Positions 1-9,812 of a DNA stretch of 64,000 bases are shown piece after piece; the first letter of the stretch is position 1; each line of letters begins with the position of its first letter. The stretch comes from Viola odorata (taxonomy: Eukaryota; Streptophyta; Magnoliopsida; Malpighiales; Violaceae): contig OY829541.1 in assembly GCA_963691705.1 (NCBI GenBank), positions 34,546,719 to 34,610,718 on the forward strand. The letters are read 5' to 3'. The notes below the pieces were generated by a model, which made no database searches, had not been told where the DNA came from, and was given only the letters and a program-made list of their open reading frames with translations. A program made the position numbers and the translations under genes.

Positions 1-2455
1 CTTTGATTGAGACCACTCCGTCCCACGAGGGGTATTTCATTCGCAGGTGTTTTTGGGATATCGCTACCCCGAAATGATTGAGGAACGGTCGTCCCAGTAT
101 AGCGTTGTATGGTAACGTTAGGTCTACAACCAGGAATAATAGCTCTTCTGAGCGCTTGGATGTGTCCTCTCGGAAGTATACTGGCAAGGATGTTATTCCG
201 GCTACCGGTATCGGTACACCATCAATCCCGATAATTGGCCTCACGCATGGCGCTAGCTCCCCATCAGGGCGTTTCATCAAGTTATATGCTTCCAGCAAAA
301 ATAGATTTACTGCACTCCCGTTGTCAACAAGGGTTCTTCTCACCCCGTGACTTCCTATGACAGGTGTGACTACCAACGTGTCGTTGTGTGGGAAAACAAT
401 GCCTTTTTTGTCTTCTTCCGAAAAGGACAATATCATTCTGTCTAGGGCACTGATCGCCTAGATTTTTTCCTGTGCGCCTTCTCGCTTGCGCTTTTCCCCG
501 GGACTGGGTGTTTGTGGTATGGCCTACTCGAAGTAGGGTGTCCCCCCGGCAATAATATTAATCATAGGCATCTGATCGCTATGGACAACGAGAGCTTCTC
601 TATTTTGCCCAAGGGGGATTGCGTTAGCCCCCGTGGCGCGTGAAGGCGCTTGCCTCTGATCAGTTGTCATTCCCATTGGGTTGTTCCTGGCCTCTTCTCT
701 CGCCTTAGTGGCAAATTCTCCTAGGTAGCCCTCATCGACCAATCGCTGTATGGCCAATTTTAGTTCTCTACATACATCTGTTGAATGTCCCTTGACCTTG
801 TGGAACTTGCAATATGCGTTTTCCCTTCCTCCCATGATCATTCCTGGCTTCATAGGAGCCGGATATCTAATGAGTAGATTTCGCTGTTGGACCATCGCCA
901 AGATTTCAGCCCGTGGGAGTATAAGAGATGGAAGGTCAGGATCGTATATCCGGCCCTTTGGCGGATCTGCTTGTTTCCTGGTAGGGGATCCTCCAGGTCT
1001 TCCTTTTGAGAAATTGCCTCTCTGCTGGTTAGAGGCCTTGGTAGTGTGCTCTTTTCGTTGCCCGTGATCATCGGTGGGCCGCATGTCAGGGGCACTACTA
1101 TGCAGGACGTTAGGGGCCACATATGGGTCCGTTGGCATGTCTCGGATCCATTCTCTATTTTCCTACTCTTCCATTCTCGCATAGTTATGCGCTTTCAGCC
1201 TCAACGCATCTAGGGTCATTGGGGGGTCCACCGTTAGCGTGTCTCTCAATTTACTGTATCGGCAGTTGCGTTTCAGGGCCTCAATCGCAAAATCGATAGT
1301 GACCCCTGGCGTTAGGGATATTTCAAGATCAAATCGACCTAAAAAGTCGTTCAACGATTCCTGTGGTTTTCGATGGATATCGAACAGTGCAGCTACTGAC
1401 TTTCTGATAGGAATAGCCGTGCTAAACCGACTTTTGAATTTTTCTTCCAATTGAGAAAAATTATCGATAGACCCGGCGGGGAGTCCCTCAAACCATAGAC
1501 GTGCCACTCCTGACAGCGTCATTACGAAGATCTGACACAATGCTGCATCACTGCGCGTTTGGAATTGCACAAAATCCTTCACCTTATTGAGGTGAGAAAT
1601 GGGATCTTTCGTGCCATCATATGATTCTGCGGGGAGTTTCACATGTCGATGGACTCTGTGGTGCCTGACACGGTAACTGAACGGATGGCCAACGTTAGCG
1701 TCAGGGACCCCACGAGGCTGATGCGGGTGTGGAATTTCAGCGTCGTATCTGGGATTCTGAGGGTCATATTCCTGATGTCTCCTAGGAGAACGGCTGCGGC
1801 TCCTTGGAGTTCGAGCTCGTCGACCTCTACTGCTAGATCTCTCGTTGTATCTAGGAGATGGCTCTCTCACTATATCCCCTCGTCGATCATCCCAGTGCTC
1901 TCTATACTCGTCACGTTGGCGGGCTGCTTCAGGGATAGAGATTCCTCCCCTGTATTGTCCAGAATGGTCGGCAGGTCCACGCGTGAGTGGTGGGACGTTT
2001 ATGGGGGCCAAAGAGAAAGGTAAGGAGGACGGGAGTCCCCTAGATTGTCGGGGCGATAAGGGTCGTTCGTTGACAATGGACGGAGTGAAAACTACTTGGG
2101 AGGACACACTAGGTCTCGAGGCATGAGGAGTAAATCCAGTAGCCATCTCTGTCAACTGATCCAGTTGAGCTTGGAGAGCTGCTATTGAGTTCGCGAAAGG
2201 GTTGTCCGCTTCACCTATCATAGATCTCCCCGCTTGGGGGGTAGGATGACTGGTTCCCGCTATATGGGAGAAGGGAGAGCAAATCTAGAATGTAATTTCT
2301 TCCGAACTTGGCCCAGGAGGAAGATCTAATTCTCCCGCAGTGACGTCCTGCCCTAGGGTGGAGACGTCAGAGGTAGCGAAGGCAAACAGTCGTCTGCGGG
2401 TGTTGTATGGGATGTTGGAGGATTAGGACAGCGCTAGATCTGACTCTGAGGCCAT
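1..2455 (-). pseudogene. RT1 gag and protease start (broken)
   Basis: Gag packages element RNA; the following aspartic protease would cleave the polyprotein. By alignment with RT2 and RT5, the start is the ATG at 2453-2455. The frame holds the Ty3/gypsy gag core (LWFEGLPAGS near 1490), an Arg/Ser-rich stretch (about 1760-1860), a knuckle C-x2-H-x4-H-x4-C near 800, and the protease motif LVDNGSAVN near 310. In-frame stops lie near 2424, at 2285-2287, 1163-1165, 524-526 and 458-460. The last three read TAG where the RT3 codon is GAG. The stop at 2285-2287 is shared with RT3, so it predates both copies, and translation may instead begin at the ATG at 2219-2221. The frame continues off the window edge. 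Confidence 0.88.
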
Positions 2456-2519
2456 AATCCTTCTAGCTTCGGGGAGGAGGAGCTTGCTTATTAAGCATGC
2501 TCACTTAATAGAACCAAAG

Positions 2520-2537
2520 CTCTCAATGAAAGCACTA
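2520..2537 (-). other. RT1 primer-binding site
   Basis: The minus strand reads TAGTGCTTTCATTGAGAG three bases inside the LTR. RT2, RT3 and RT5 have TGGTGCTTTC at this place, so the second base has mutated here. I did not assign the primer tRNA. Confidence 0.75.
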
Positions 2538-2540
2538 ATT

Positions 2541-3110
2541 TGATAAGAATTTATCTTCTGCCGAATGATGTATGGTGGAACGGCTCTTCTTAGATCAGTG
2601 CTCACGACGGTCCGCGGTACCTGCAATGCGCCGGAGGGGGTCTCCGGCGGAAACACTCCAATGCTTAAGTCAGTATGTGTACTGAATTTGGCAGAGTTTA
2701 GGCCAGTAGAGTATGCTTACCCGCCTCCTTTGAGGGGGGAGGTGTATATATAGAAGAATTGAGCATTTCCACATATGGGGATGGATAGAGAGCTATCTCT
2801 ACCGTTAGGGATCGTGGTTCGCCCCCTCGATGACATGTTACCGTGGCGATAGCCATATGAATAAGTGCTACCACGGTAGGGTAGTGATAGAGTGGTCCTC
2901 CTGTCATGTGGTATCTCTTAGGACGAGACAGCTCCTCGTGTCATCTAAAAGGTTTGTCTGGGAACCTCTTGAGCGCCTATTAGCCCTCTTGGCGTTAGCC
3001 TCTAGGGGAGACGGTGGCTCCCCCCTACCGCGACGGTGGGAGCAGCGATCTCTTCTTTCTGTTCAGGGCAGTAGACAAAAATACCCTTTTTCTTAGGTGG
3101 ATTGTTATCA
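2541..3110 (-). repeat. RT1 5' LTR (570 bp)
   Basis: It begins TGATAAC and ends TTATCA on the minus strand and matches both RT3 LTRs (9158-9727, 23790-24359) along its whole length in opposite orientation. A TATATATA box lies at 2745-2752. A short GC-rich palindromic stretch around 2628-2652 is shared by all LTRs of this group in the window. Confidence 0.93.
2745..2752 (-). promoter_or_regulatory. TATA box in RT1 LTR
   Basis: TATATATA at the same LTR position as in RT3 (9517-9524), followed by the GC-rich start of the putative R region. Inferred core promoter of the element. Confidence 0.6.
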
Positions 3111-6100
3111 TTGAGGAACTCGGCTGCCTCGTCCATGGTTACAGGTTTGCTCAAACCTTGCGTCTCCTCTATCGTCTCTTCGCGGATCACAGGGTTTTCC
3201 CCTTTGGCTTGTCATTGCTTCTCTACTTCCTCCGAGATGTAACATCTTCTGGTGCGGGTCATGCCCCCGATATGAGAGGCTTCGCCGATAGCGAGTCCAG
3301 TTGGTGTGACTGCAGGAGGGGTGGTGACCACCGTGTATCCGTAGTTGAATGAGACTGCGTGTAAGTCCCGGCTAGGAGTATTCATAGCTAATGTGAACAC
3401 TACTTTGCGTGGGGTCATGGTCGCATCCCCTGTTTGGGCCATGTATTTGAAGGAATACGGTACCGGAGGATTATCCTCGATGGTGTTGATTGCTCCTCGG
3501 GTTTTCCCTTCGGTTTGAATGATCCCGAATGTCGTGAGTTGCTTGACTTTCTGCCGAAAAAGTCCGCAATCCTGGATGTCGTGCTTGCTTTCCCCTTGGC
3601 AGAATAGGCATTGGGCCTGATTGTTCCCCGGGAATGGTAGATAAGTGTTGTTGGCTAATGCGAAGAACAATTCTTCATTGGGTACTTCCTCCACTGACAG
3701 GTGAGTATCGTTGATTCCTTCAGAGAGAATACCGTTCACCCCCGAATTATGGTGTGGCAGAGGACTGGTTGTCACATCAGGACCCTTTGCTAAACCTTCG
3801 GAAGAGATTCTTCCTTGCTTGGTTAGGTGATCGACTTTCTCTCTAAGGGCGTAACAGTCTTCCAGGGAATTTCCTCAGGTTCCGGCGTGATATTCGCAGC
3901 TAATCTTTGGATCATACCAGCTAGGGTAAGGAATGGATTGAGGCGAGAGTAGGGATGGTGTAATCTGCCCATCTGCTAGGAGGCTTGCGTAGATCTCTTT
4001 CAAAGGAAACAGAGGAAGTGACCACGTCGGTGAAGGGTATGACTCGGAGTCTGAGGATTCCCAAGAAGGTAGTAAGAGCACTGCACTAGAATGGGAGGGT
4101 GGTGCCGAATACCTGACGAGGTAATCAAACTTCCCGGAAGGCTGGCCCAGAGTGTCAATCTCGCGGTCGCCCTCATCGCGGCGCGTGGAGAACCATTTGC
4201 CCGACGAAGTTGATCCTTTCTTTTGGATGATCTGGAGTGGGGTTCCCTTGGCGTTATGCGGGATAGGAAATCCTTCTCCGATGGCGTTAATGGATCCTTC
4301 CCCGTGGGTCACTTTCTGGGTTTGTATTACTCCGAGACTTGAGAGTTGTCTCACCTTTCCTGCGAACAACTCGCACCCTTGGATCTTGTGACCGTCGCTT
4401 CCCTTACAGTACATGCAATGACTTGGATTGTTCTCCGAGTATGGCATATATCCTTCTCGAGGCTAAGGCCAGAAAAAGTTGTTCCTGTGGCCACTTGATG
4501 CTGAAGAAAGGAGGTCGTTGCTTTCTCCTTCTGAGATGGCGTTCACCCCTCCCTTTCCTTGGGAATGATTAGGGAGAGGGTTGGTGGCGATGTTGGGTCC
4601 TTTTTCTAACCCTTGGAAGGATACCCATCCACTTTTGATCAAGTGATGGACTTTTGTTTTGAATGCCAAGCAATTTTCCAGAGTGTGACCTGGGGCTCCA
4701 GCGTGATACTGGTATGATCTGTCCGGCCGCCAAGAGATGATTGTAGATTTCTCCTGCAGGAAGAGGGAGAGGAGGCAAAGGCTCTCGGTTCCACTGATTG
4801 TTTGACATGTTTTGGTTATTTGGGTATTTTGGTGGGTTATATGGCTTGGGTTGCATGGGTTGTGATGTTTGTACTGGAGGTGGTGAGAAATGTGCAGGAT
4901 TTTGAGGTGCGCTATTAGCAATGGGTGGCAAAGTGAAAGGAAAGTAGGTGGGTTGGTATAGTGATGGCAAAGGGTAGGGCAATGCCGATAGATAAGGCGG
5001 AGGTGGTGGAAATGGTTGCCCGTGATGAGTTTGGGGAGCCACAAATCCAACATCTCTCTTTACCATGGATGCTTTCTTTGGCGCAGACTCTGGCTCCGGA
5101 GGTATGATTCGTCCGGACTTAATCCCCTGCTCGACTCTTTCGGCAATTAGGACTATGTCGGAGAAGCTGTTTGAAGGGTTCGAGATCAGGTAGGTGTAGT
5201 AGGGAGCTTTGAAGGTGTGTAAGAAAATCGACAAGAGTTCCTTTGTCACTTAAAGGTGGAGAGATCCTAGAAGCCAACTCTCTCCATCTCTGAGCATAGG
5301 TCTTCACGGACTTGCCGACTTTCTTTTCCAGATTTTGCAGGTCAGCGCGGTCGGGCGCTACCTCCATGTTGAATTTATATTGTTTGCAGAAGGCATCGGA
5401 CAGGTCTCTCCATGTCTTGATCCTGGCTTTATCCAGACCCATATACCAAGTTAGGGCATGCTTGGTCAAGCTTTCTCGGAATAGATGAATCAACAACGAC
5501 TCATTGTGGATCATCTCTGCCATCTTATTGCAGTATGCTCGGAGGTGGGTCTTCGGGCACTCTACCCCAGTGTATTTTTTGAAGTCGGGGATCTTGTACT
5601 TTGGTGGTATGACGATCCCGGGGACCATACACATATCGGCAGGGCCGGTAGGGTCAAATGGATCAGCCCCTTCAATCGCTCGGAGTCTTTCCTTAAGCAG
5701 ATTAAGTCGGTCACTTTTCGGTTGTTCAGCCCTGATGGGGTTAGAACCGAAGGGTAGTAGAGGTTTCGACGAGAACTGAGGTGGTGCTGGCTTGAAAGCA
5801 AGAGGCTGAGTTCCCACAGGTCCTGGAACTGTGCTTGGAAGAAGGGGAGGGAGATACGAGGTCTCTAGATGGGCCTGACTCTTACTGGAGTCGACGACAG
5901 GGTTGGTTGAAAGGTGTTGAAGTCACGCGGCAATCTCTTCACTCGCCTTAACCATAGGATTTGCAGCGGCGGGTACAGTGAAGGGACTAATCCATCTCCA
6001 CTGGCCCTTAGGGCCAGAAAGTGGCGGAGGTACAAAAGGTCCTGCGACGGTGAGTGAAGAGGGAGGTCCTCCTATTTGAATGGGATAAAAACCCAGTGGT

Positions 6101-6228
6101 AGTTCGGTGACAGCTTCATCTCTTTCCTTTTCAGCCCTGGCGGACCTATCTGTAGTAATCCTAACTTGCTCCTCTAACTCTGCAATTCTAGCCGTTAGTA
6201 CTTTGTCAGCCTTAGCTTGTTCAGTCAT
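3111..6228 (-). pseudogene. RT4 gag with four zinc-knuckle-like modules (broken)
   Basis: This is the gag of an Ogre-like Ty3/gypsy element. It starts at the ATG at 6228 with a short coiled coil, then a Pro-rich linker, then the gag core (GVECPKTHLRAYCNKM, TWYMGLDKARIKTW) at about 5300-5600. A Pro-rich spacer follows, then four Cys/His modules: CQYHAGAPGHTLENC near 4700, CMYCKGSDGHKIQGC near 4400, CEYHAGT near 3890, and CLFCQGESKHDIQDC near 3590. The frame is broken by a TGA at about 5923 (CGA to TGA) and by frameshifts near 5245, 4720, 4450 and 3850. It ends where the RT1 LTR begins, in a segment (DEAAEFL) that in intact relatives leads into protease. Confidence 0.82.
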
Positions 6229-7006
6229 TTTTCATTTTTGAAGTCTAGTTACGGGGAGCCTGTGCGGATTAGCGTGCTTCCGAGGAGCTATCGTGAACCT
6301 GAAAAAGGGAAAAACACAAAAAGAGTAAGTACAAGTGAGGATACACAGGTGATGGGCAATCCCGAGGCCTCCACGTTTGCTCATTCGCTTTCCATCCACA
6401 CTTTCACTTGATATTTTTAGGGCGGTCGGAGAGGCGTGATCTCCTGGTTGTGGATGATATGCGAAGGAAGCCTCTATTCATTCCAACGATATGGAGTAAT
6501 CTATCTGCGAAACCCAAATCAACAGGGGCAACCAATGTCGTCATGCTAGGAAGATCTCTTGTACACTACGCTTTCAAACGATGCAGGGCCTGATGCCTGG
6601 TGAACCCAACCGAGGGGAGGGACGACGATCTATGCTATGAACTTGGAGTTTCTTGTGATAGGCTAAGAGGACAAGGCCATGAGTGAGCAGTACTCGGATG
6701 TTTCAGATATTTGATATGACTTTTTCAGTTTTTCTGGTGAAATGATTGTGTTTATCCCGAAGGGATTTCCTCTTTCCTTTTTGCGATAGTCTTTTGGGTG
6801 GTATTGGAGGGATGATTGATATGGGAAGTTGAGGCGATTTAATAAATATCCGAAAAAGGTATGACTTTATTAAAAGTTTTTACAAGATGTAGTGATCTAG
6901 CCAGCTACCTAAATCCATCAAAAATGGCTAGACTAGATGAAATTATGGATCCTAGTTACATGAAAAAGAAAAGGTTTACCGATATCCGAGTTTTCCCATG
7001 AAGGTG
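6229..7006 (-). other. RT4 spacer between ORF1 and gag
   Basis: About 780 bases without a supportable reading frame, lying between the stop of ORF1 (7007-7009) and the gag start (6228). Ogre elements are known to have an untranslated, sometimes spliced region near here. I could not identify splice sites with confidence. Confidence 0.45.
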
Positions 7007-7430
7007 TCAATCCTGGACGTCGGAGTTCTCCTGCCAAAGGTACTCCATCGAAGCCAGCTGCCCTTTCTGCATCTCTATCTCAGCCTCTAACACGGTAATT
7101 CAGCTTTGCAGTGCCTGGCTTCTCTTATCCTCCAAATCTGCGCGAGTAGTCAAGACCCTTATCGTCGAATCCCTGTCTTCGATTATGGCACTTGATGCTT
7201 CTCTCTTGCGGGTTTCGTTCCTCAAGCGTTCCTTGAAGTCCCTGAGGGCCACCTTCTATTTTACTACTTGTACGCAGATAAAATCCTTGTTACGCCTGTC
7301 CAGTTCATTCATCTGGACTTCCAGGCTTTGGCGATATCTCTTTCCTCTGTCATCAGATCTCGCTCTTCTTGCACTGCTCACATCTGTTCTACCACTTTAG
7401 CGTAAGCCATGGCATCCATTTCTTCGCTCA
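7007..7430 (-). pseudogene. RT4 ORF1, 3' end (split by RT2)
   Basis: This is the C-terminal end of the DUF7745-like protein whose main part is at 37044-38323. The two parts are separated only by the RT2 insertion and its CTTGA target duplication. The visible sequence is charged and coiled-coil-like (DAMAYAKVVEQM, then Glu/Arg-rich) and ends with TGA at 7007-7009. A TGA at 7378-7380 and several others interrupt it. Such coiled-coil tails are usual in this family. Confidence 0.65.
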
Positions 7431-7435
7431 CTTGA
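7431..7435. repeat. RT2 target-site duplication, left copy (CTTGA)
   Basis: CTTGA directly precedes the TG of the RT2 LTR and is repeated exactly at 37039-37043 after the other LTR, fixing both ends of RT2. Confidence 0.95.
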
Positions 7436-8022
7436 TGATAAGATTTGATCTCTGAGGTGATCGGGAAGATGGCTTCTATTGGTCGGAGTTGCTGTAGTTG
7501 ACGTCGGTCTCACCTGCAAAGCGCCGGAGGGGGGGCTCCGGCGTAGACACTCTGATGCCTAAGTCAGTAAGTAGTTCCAAAAATAGCAGCAGTTCTAGTA
7601 AGGGAATTCTGGCTTACTTGAGGTTTAAATTAAGGGGTATTTGTAGGCCACTGGAGGCGATAGCTGGACGAAAGGGTGATATCCAGGCCAGACAACGACC
7701 CTGATGACGTCACGGGCAATACCTGAGGGTGACGTCATGAGCGATACCTGAGGTAGCGTCATGGTTGATGTCTCCGAGGAGGGTGCCGGGGGCGATACCT
7801 ACGATGATGCTGGGGCGATACCTCTATAGGTCCCTGGGATGGGATGATGTCGTGCGTTTAGAGTCGCGTGAGACCTCCCCCCCCAACTGAAGTCGACCAT
7901 CCCAATAAACTCTTCAAGGTCTAGTAGCGATAGCTTAGATGTCCGATAAGGCTGGTGGGACTCCATCTTCCGCAGGGGTCATAATTACAGAAATGCCCTT
8001 AGGATTGCCTTAATGGTTATCA
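7436..8022 (-). repeat. RT2 3' LTR (587 bp)
   Basis: Begins TGATAAG and ends TTATCA on the plus strand. It matches 36476-37038 but has an extra repeat of about 24 bp near 7800. Its TATA-like box reads TACAAATA on the minus strand (7638-7645), the same as in the other LTR, so this variant was present when the element inserted. Confidence 0.95.
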
Positions 8023-8042
8023 TAAGCCCAACTGAAAACGAG
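8023..8042 (-). other. RT2 conserved pre-LTR motif (plus-strand priming region)
   Basis: On the minus strand this reads CTCGTTTTCAGTTGGGCTTA directly before the 3' LTR, where the polypurine tract should lie. RT3 has nearly the same 20 bases at 23770-23789. A related copy occurs inside RT2 at 24762-24782. Confidence 0.6.
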
Positions 8043-8958
8043 CCCGAGTGTTTACCAAGGGCTGTCATTATCTGTCCATGTCTGGAATCTTAAGCGAGGG
8101 TCCTTTCTTTCTCAAGGCGGTATGCTCACAGAATCTCCGAGCTTCTTTTTCTCTTGTGATACGACAGAGATTGGTTTAAACGATGGGCAGAGCTTAGATC
8201 TGGAGCTTTCCTCTAAGTAGGCAGATTCTGGCCTTCATTCTTGTCCAAAGACCCATCCTCATGGGGTGTCCAGAAATCCGCGAGAGACGCCGCTATCTCG
8301 TTCCTAACCATTAGGGCGCTGCTTTCGCCCAACAATATTATCCTGTCTGGTCTACCAGCAGGGCTTAGAAAGTTGCAAATTCGTCCGTGCCGTAGGAGAG
8401 CTATTGACGGGCTACTTTCGACACCGCCGCGGATTGTGACCAGGTCGTACCGTAGGCTTACATGCGTTCCAAGTCCATCATCCTTTTGAGTGAACTGCAA
8501 ACACATAGAGGAGATAGGTATTCATGGGGAAATTAGCAAACTTTGTACTTACAGGGATTTTGAGATCACGCGGGCTCTTTCTTTCCTTTCCGCTCATGCA
8601 GACAGCGATATTGACGCGGGTTTATGCCATCAGCTGCCTATGATTTGTGCGGCTTTATACCACTAGATACCTGCGATGTCGGTGAGGCTTTACGCTGCTA
8701 GGAGCTACCTGCGACATCGACGCGGCCTTATACTGTGGATACCGATAATCGTATGGCTTTTACGTCATGGCCACCCGTAATATCGTGCTTCCTGGCATTT
8801 TTAGGATTCTATCTCCTATTGCCTTCGAATATCTGCGTCGCCGGTAGTATACGAACGTCGACTTTCGCTTCCATTTTAGGTCCATCGGCCTTCGAGGATA
8901 ACGGGACGGCTCGTCTTTTGAGAACCTCCTTTTTCCCAAGACCCCTTTTTTCGGAGCT
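8043..8958. other. RT2 non-coding stretch between 3' LTR and gene 0
   Basis: No supportable gene. About 8590-8760 holds roughly four degenerate repeats of about 45 bp (variants of 'gcgg-cttta-t/c-gc-ccta-ctgcga'). The last ~60 bases carry the gene 0 promoter. Confidence 0.5.
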
Positions 8959-8964
8959 TATAAA
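8959..8964 (+). promoter_or_regulatory. TATA box of RT2 gene 0
   Basis: TATAAA lies 57 bases before the ATG at 9021. RT3 gene 0 has TATAAA 65 bases before its ATG, with similar flanks (GGCTTATAAAT and GAGCTTATAAAT). Confidence 0.65.
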
Positions 8965-9020
8965 TCTGAGGGCTTTCTCCACTCACGCTCTTCTCATCTT
9001 TTTCTTTCGCAGTTTTCCTC

Positions 9021-9157
9021 ATGGATCACTTGACTAAGAACTTCCTCCTTTCCAAAGGCCACACTCTCAAGAACCTCAATGATGGTGACGTCGGGTTCCT
9101 GGAGAACATGCTGGTCAAGACTTCCGAGGACATCCTGGAGCTACAAGGGATGCTGAC
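9021..9157 (+). pseudogene. RT2 antisense gene 0, 5' part (split by RT3)
   Basis: This is the N-terminal 45 codons of a protein of about 125 residues, starting MDHLTKNFLLSK. It is closely related to RT3 gene 0 (23223-23606), which starts MDELTRNFLISK. The frame breaks exactly at 9157/9158, where the RT3 LTR begins, and resumes at 24365 with the right phase, so the gene was open before RT3 inserted. No known domain recognised; the sequence looks fully helical. It is antisense to RT2 gag-pol and has its own TATA box and a poly(A) signal after the second part. The frame visible past 9157 is LTR sequence, not gene. Confidence 0.85.
9153..9157. repeat. RT3 target-site duplication, left copy (CTGAC)
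   Basis: CTGAC before the RT3 5' LTR, repeated exactly at 24360-24364. Confidence 0.95.
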
Positions 9158-9727
9158 TGATAATAATTCACCTAAGAAAAAGGGTATTTTCGTCTACTGC
9201 CCTGAACAGAAAGAAGAGATCGCTGCTCTCACCGTTGCGGTAGGGTGGAGCCACCGTCTCCCCCGGAGGCTAACGCCAAGAGGGCTAATAGGCGCTCAAG
9301 AGGTTCCCCAGACAAACTATTCAGATGGCTCGAGGAGCTGTCTCGTCCTAAGAGATACCACAGGGTAGGAGGACCACTCTGCCACTACCCTACCGTGGTA
9401 GTACTTATTCACATGGCTATCCCCACGATACCATGTCATCGAGGGGGCGAACCACGATCCCTAACGGTAAAGATAGCTCTCTATCCATTCCCATGTGCGG
9501 AAATGCTCAATTCTTCTATATATACGCCTCCCCCTCAAAGAGGGCGGGTAAGCATACTCTACTGGCCTAAACTCTGCCAAATTCAGTACACATACTGACT
9601 TAAGCATCGGAGTGTTTCCGCCGGAGGCCCCCTCCGGCACATTGCAGGTACCGCTGACCGTCGTGAGCGCTGATCTAGGAGGAGCTGTTCCACCATACAT
9701 CCTTCGGCAGAAGACAAATTCTTATCA
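9158..9727 (+). repeat. RT3 5' LTR (570 bp)
   Basis: TGATAAT...TTATCA. Matches 23790-24359 over its full length and RT1 2541-3110 in reverse. Confidence 0.96.
9517..9524 (+). promoter_or_regulatory. TATA box in RT3 5' LTR
   Basis: TATATATA, also at 24149-24156 in the 3' LTR and 2745-2752 in RT1. Likely core promoter for gag-pol RNA. Confidence 0.6.
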
Positions 9728-9730
9728 AAT

Positions 9731-9748
9731 TGGTGCTTTCGTTGAGAG
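9731..9748 (+). other. RT3 primer-binding site
   Basis: TGGTGCTTTCGTTGAGAG, three bases after the LTR, starting with the TGG expected opposite a tRNA CCA end. Same spacing and nearly the same sequence in RT1, RT2 and RT5. Primer tRNA not assigned. Confidence 0.8.
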
Positions 9749-9812
9749 TTTTGGTTCTATTAAGTGAGCATCCTTAATAACCAAGCTCTTCCTCCCCGAA
9801 GCTAGAAGGATT

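Larger units (their letters stand above)
1..3110 (-). mobile_element. RT1: Tat-type Ty3/gypsy retrotransposon, 5' part, cut by window edge
   Basis: On the minus strand this reads 5' LTR (2541-3110), primer-binding site, gag, then the start of protease, and runs off the left edge. Its LTR is the same length (570 bp) and clearly the same subfamily as the LTRs of RT3. It was inserted into the gag region of RT4: the RT4 reading frame stops at 3111 where the LTR begins. The target-site duplication next to it would be TTGAG (3111-3115), but the partner lies outside the window. RNase H and integrase are not visible here. Confidence 0.93.
3111..7435 (-). mobile_element. RT4: Ogre-like element, left segment (gag and end of ORF1)
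   Basis: This is the part of RT4 lying left of the RT2 insertion. It contains the end of ORF1 (7007-7430), an untranslated stretch, and gag (3111-6228). The other half is at 37039-42152. RT1 sits in gag at 3110/3111, so RT4 pol is either beyond RT1 outside the window or lost. Confidence 0.85.

Noticed and set aside
1643..2126. Plus-strand frames opposite RT1 gag (also 10254-10625 minus opposite RT3 gag)
   Set aside because: Mirror frames of the Arg/Ser-rich gag segment; the true frame is identified by homology among four elements.
9158..9368. Continuation of gene 0 into DNNSPKKKG and beyond
   Set aside because: This is LTR sequence in frame by chance; the same phrase occurs at the RT1 insertion (3002-3110) after an unrelated protein.
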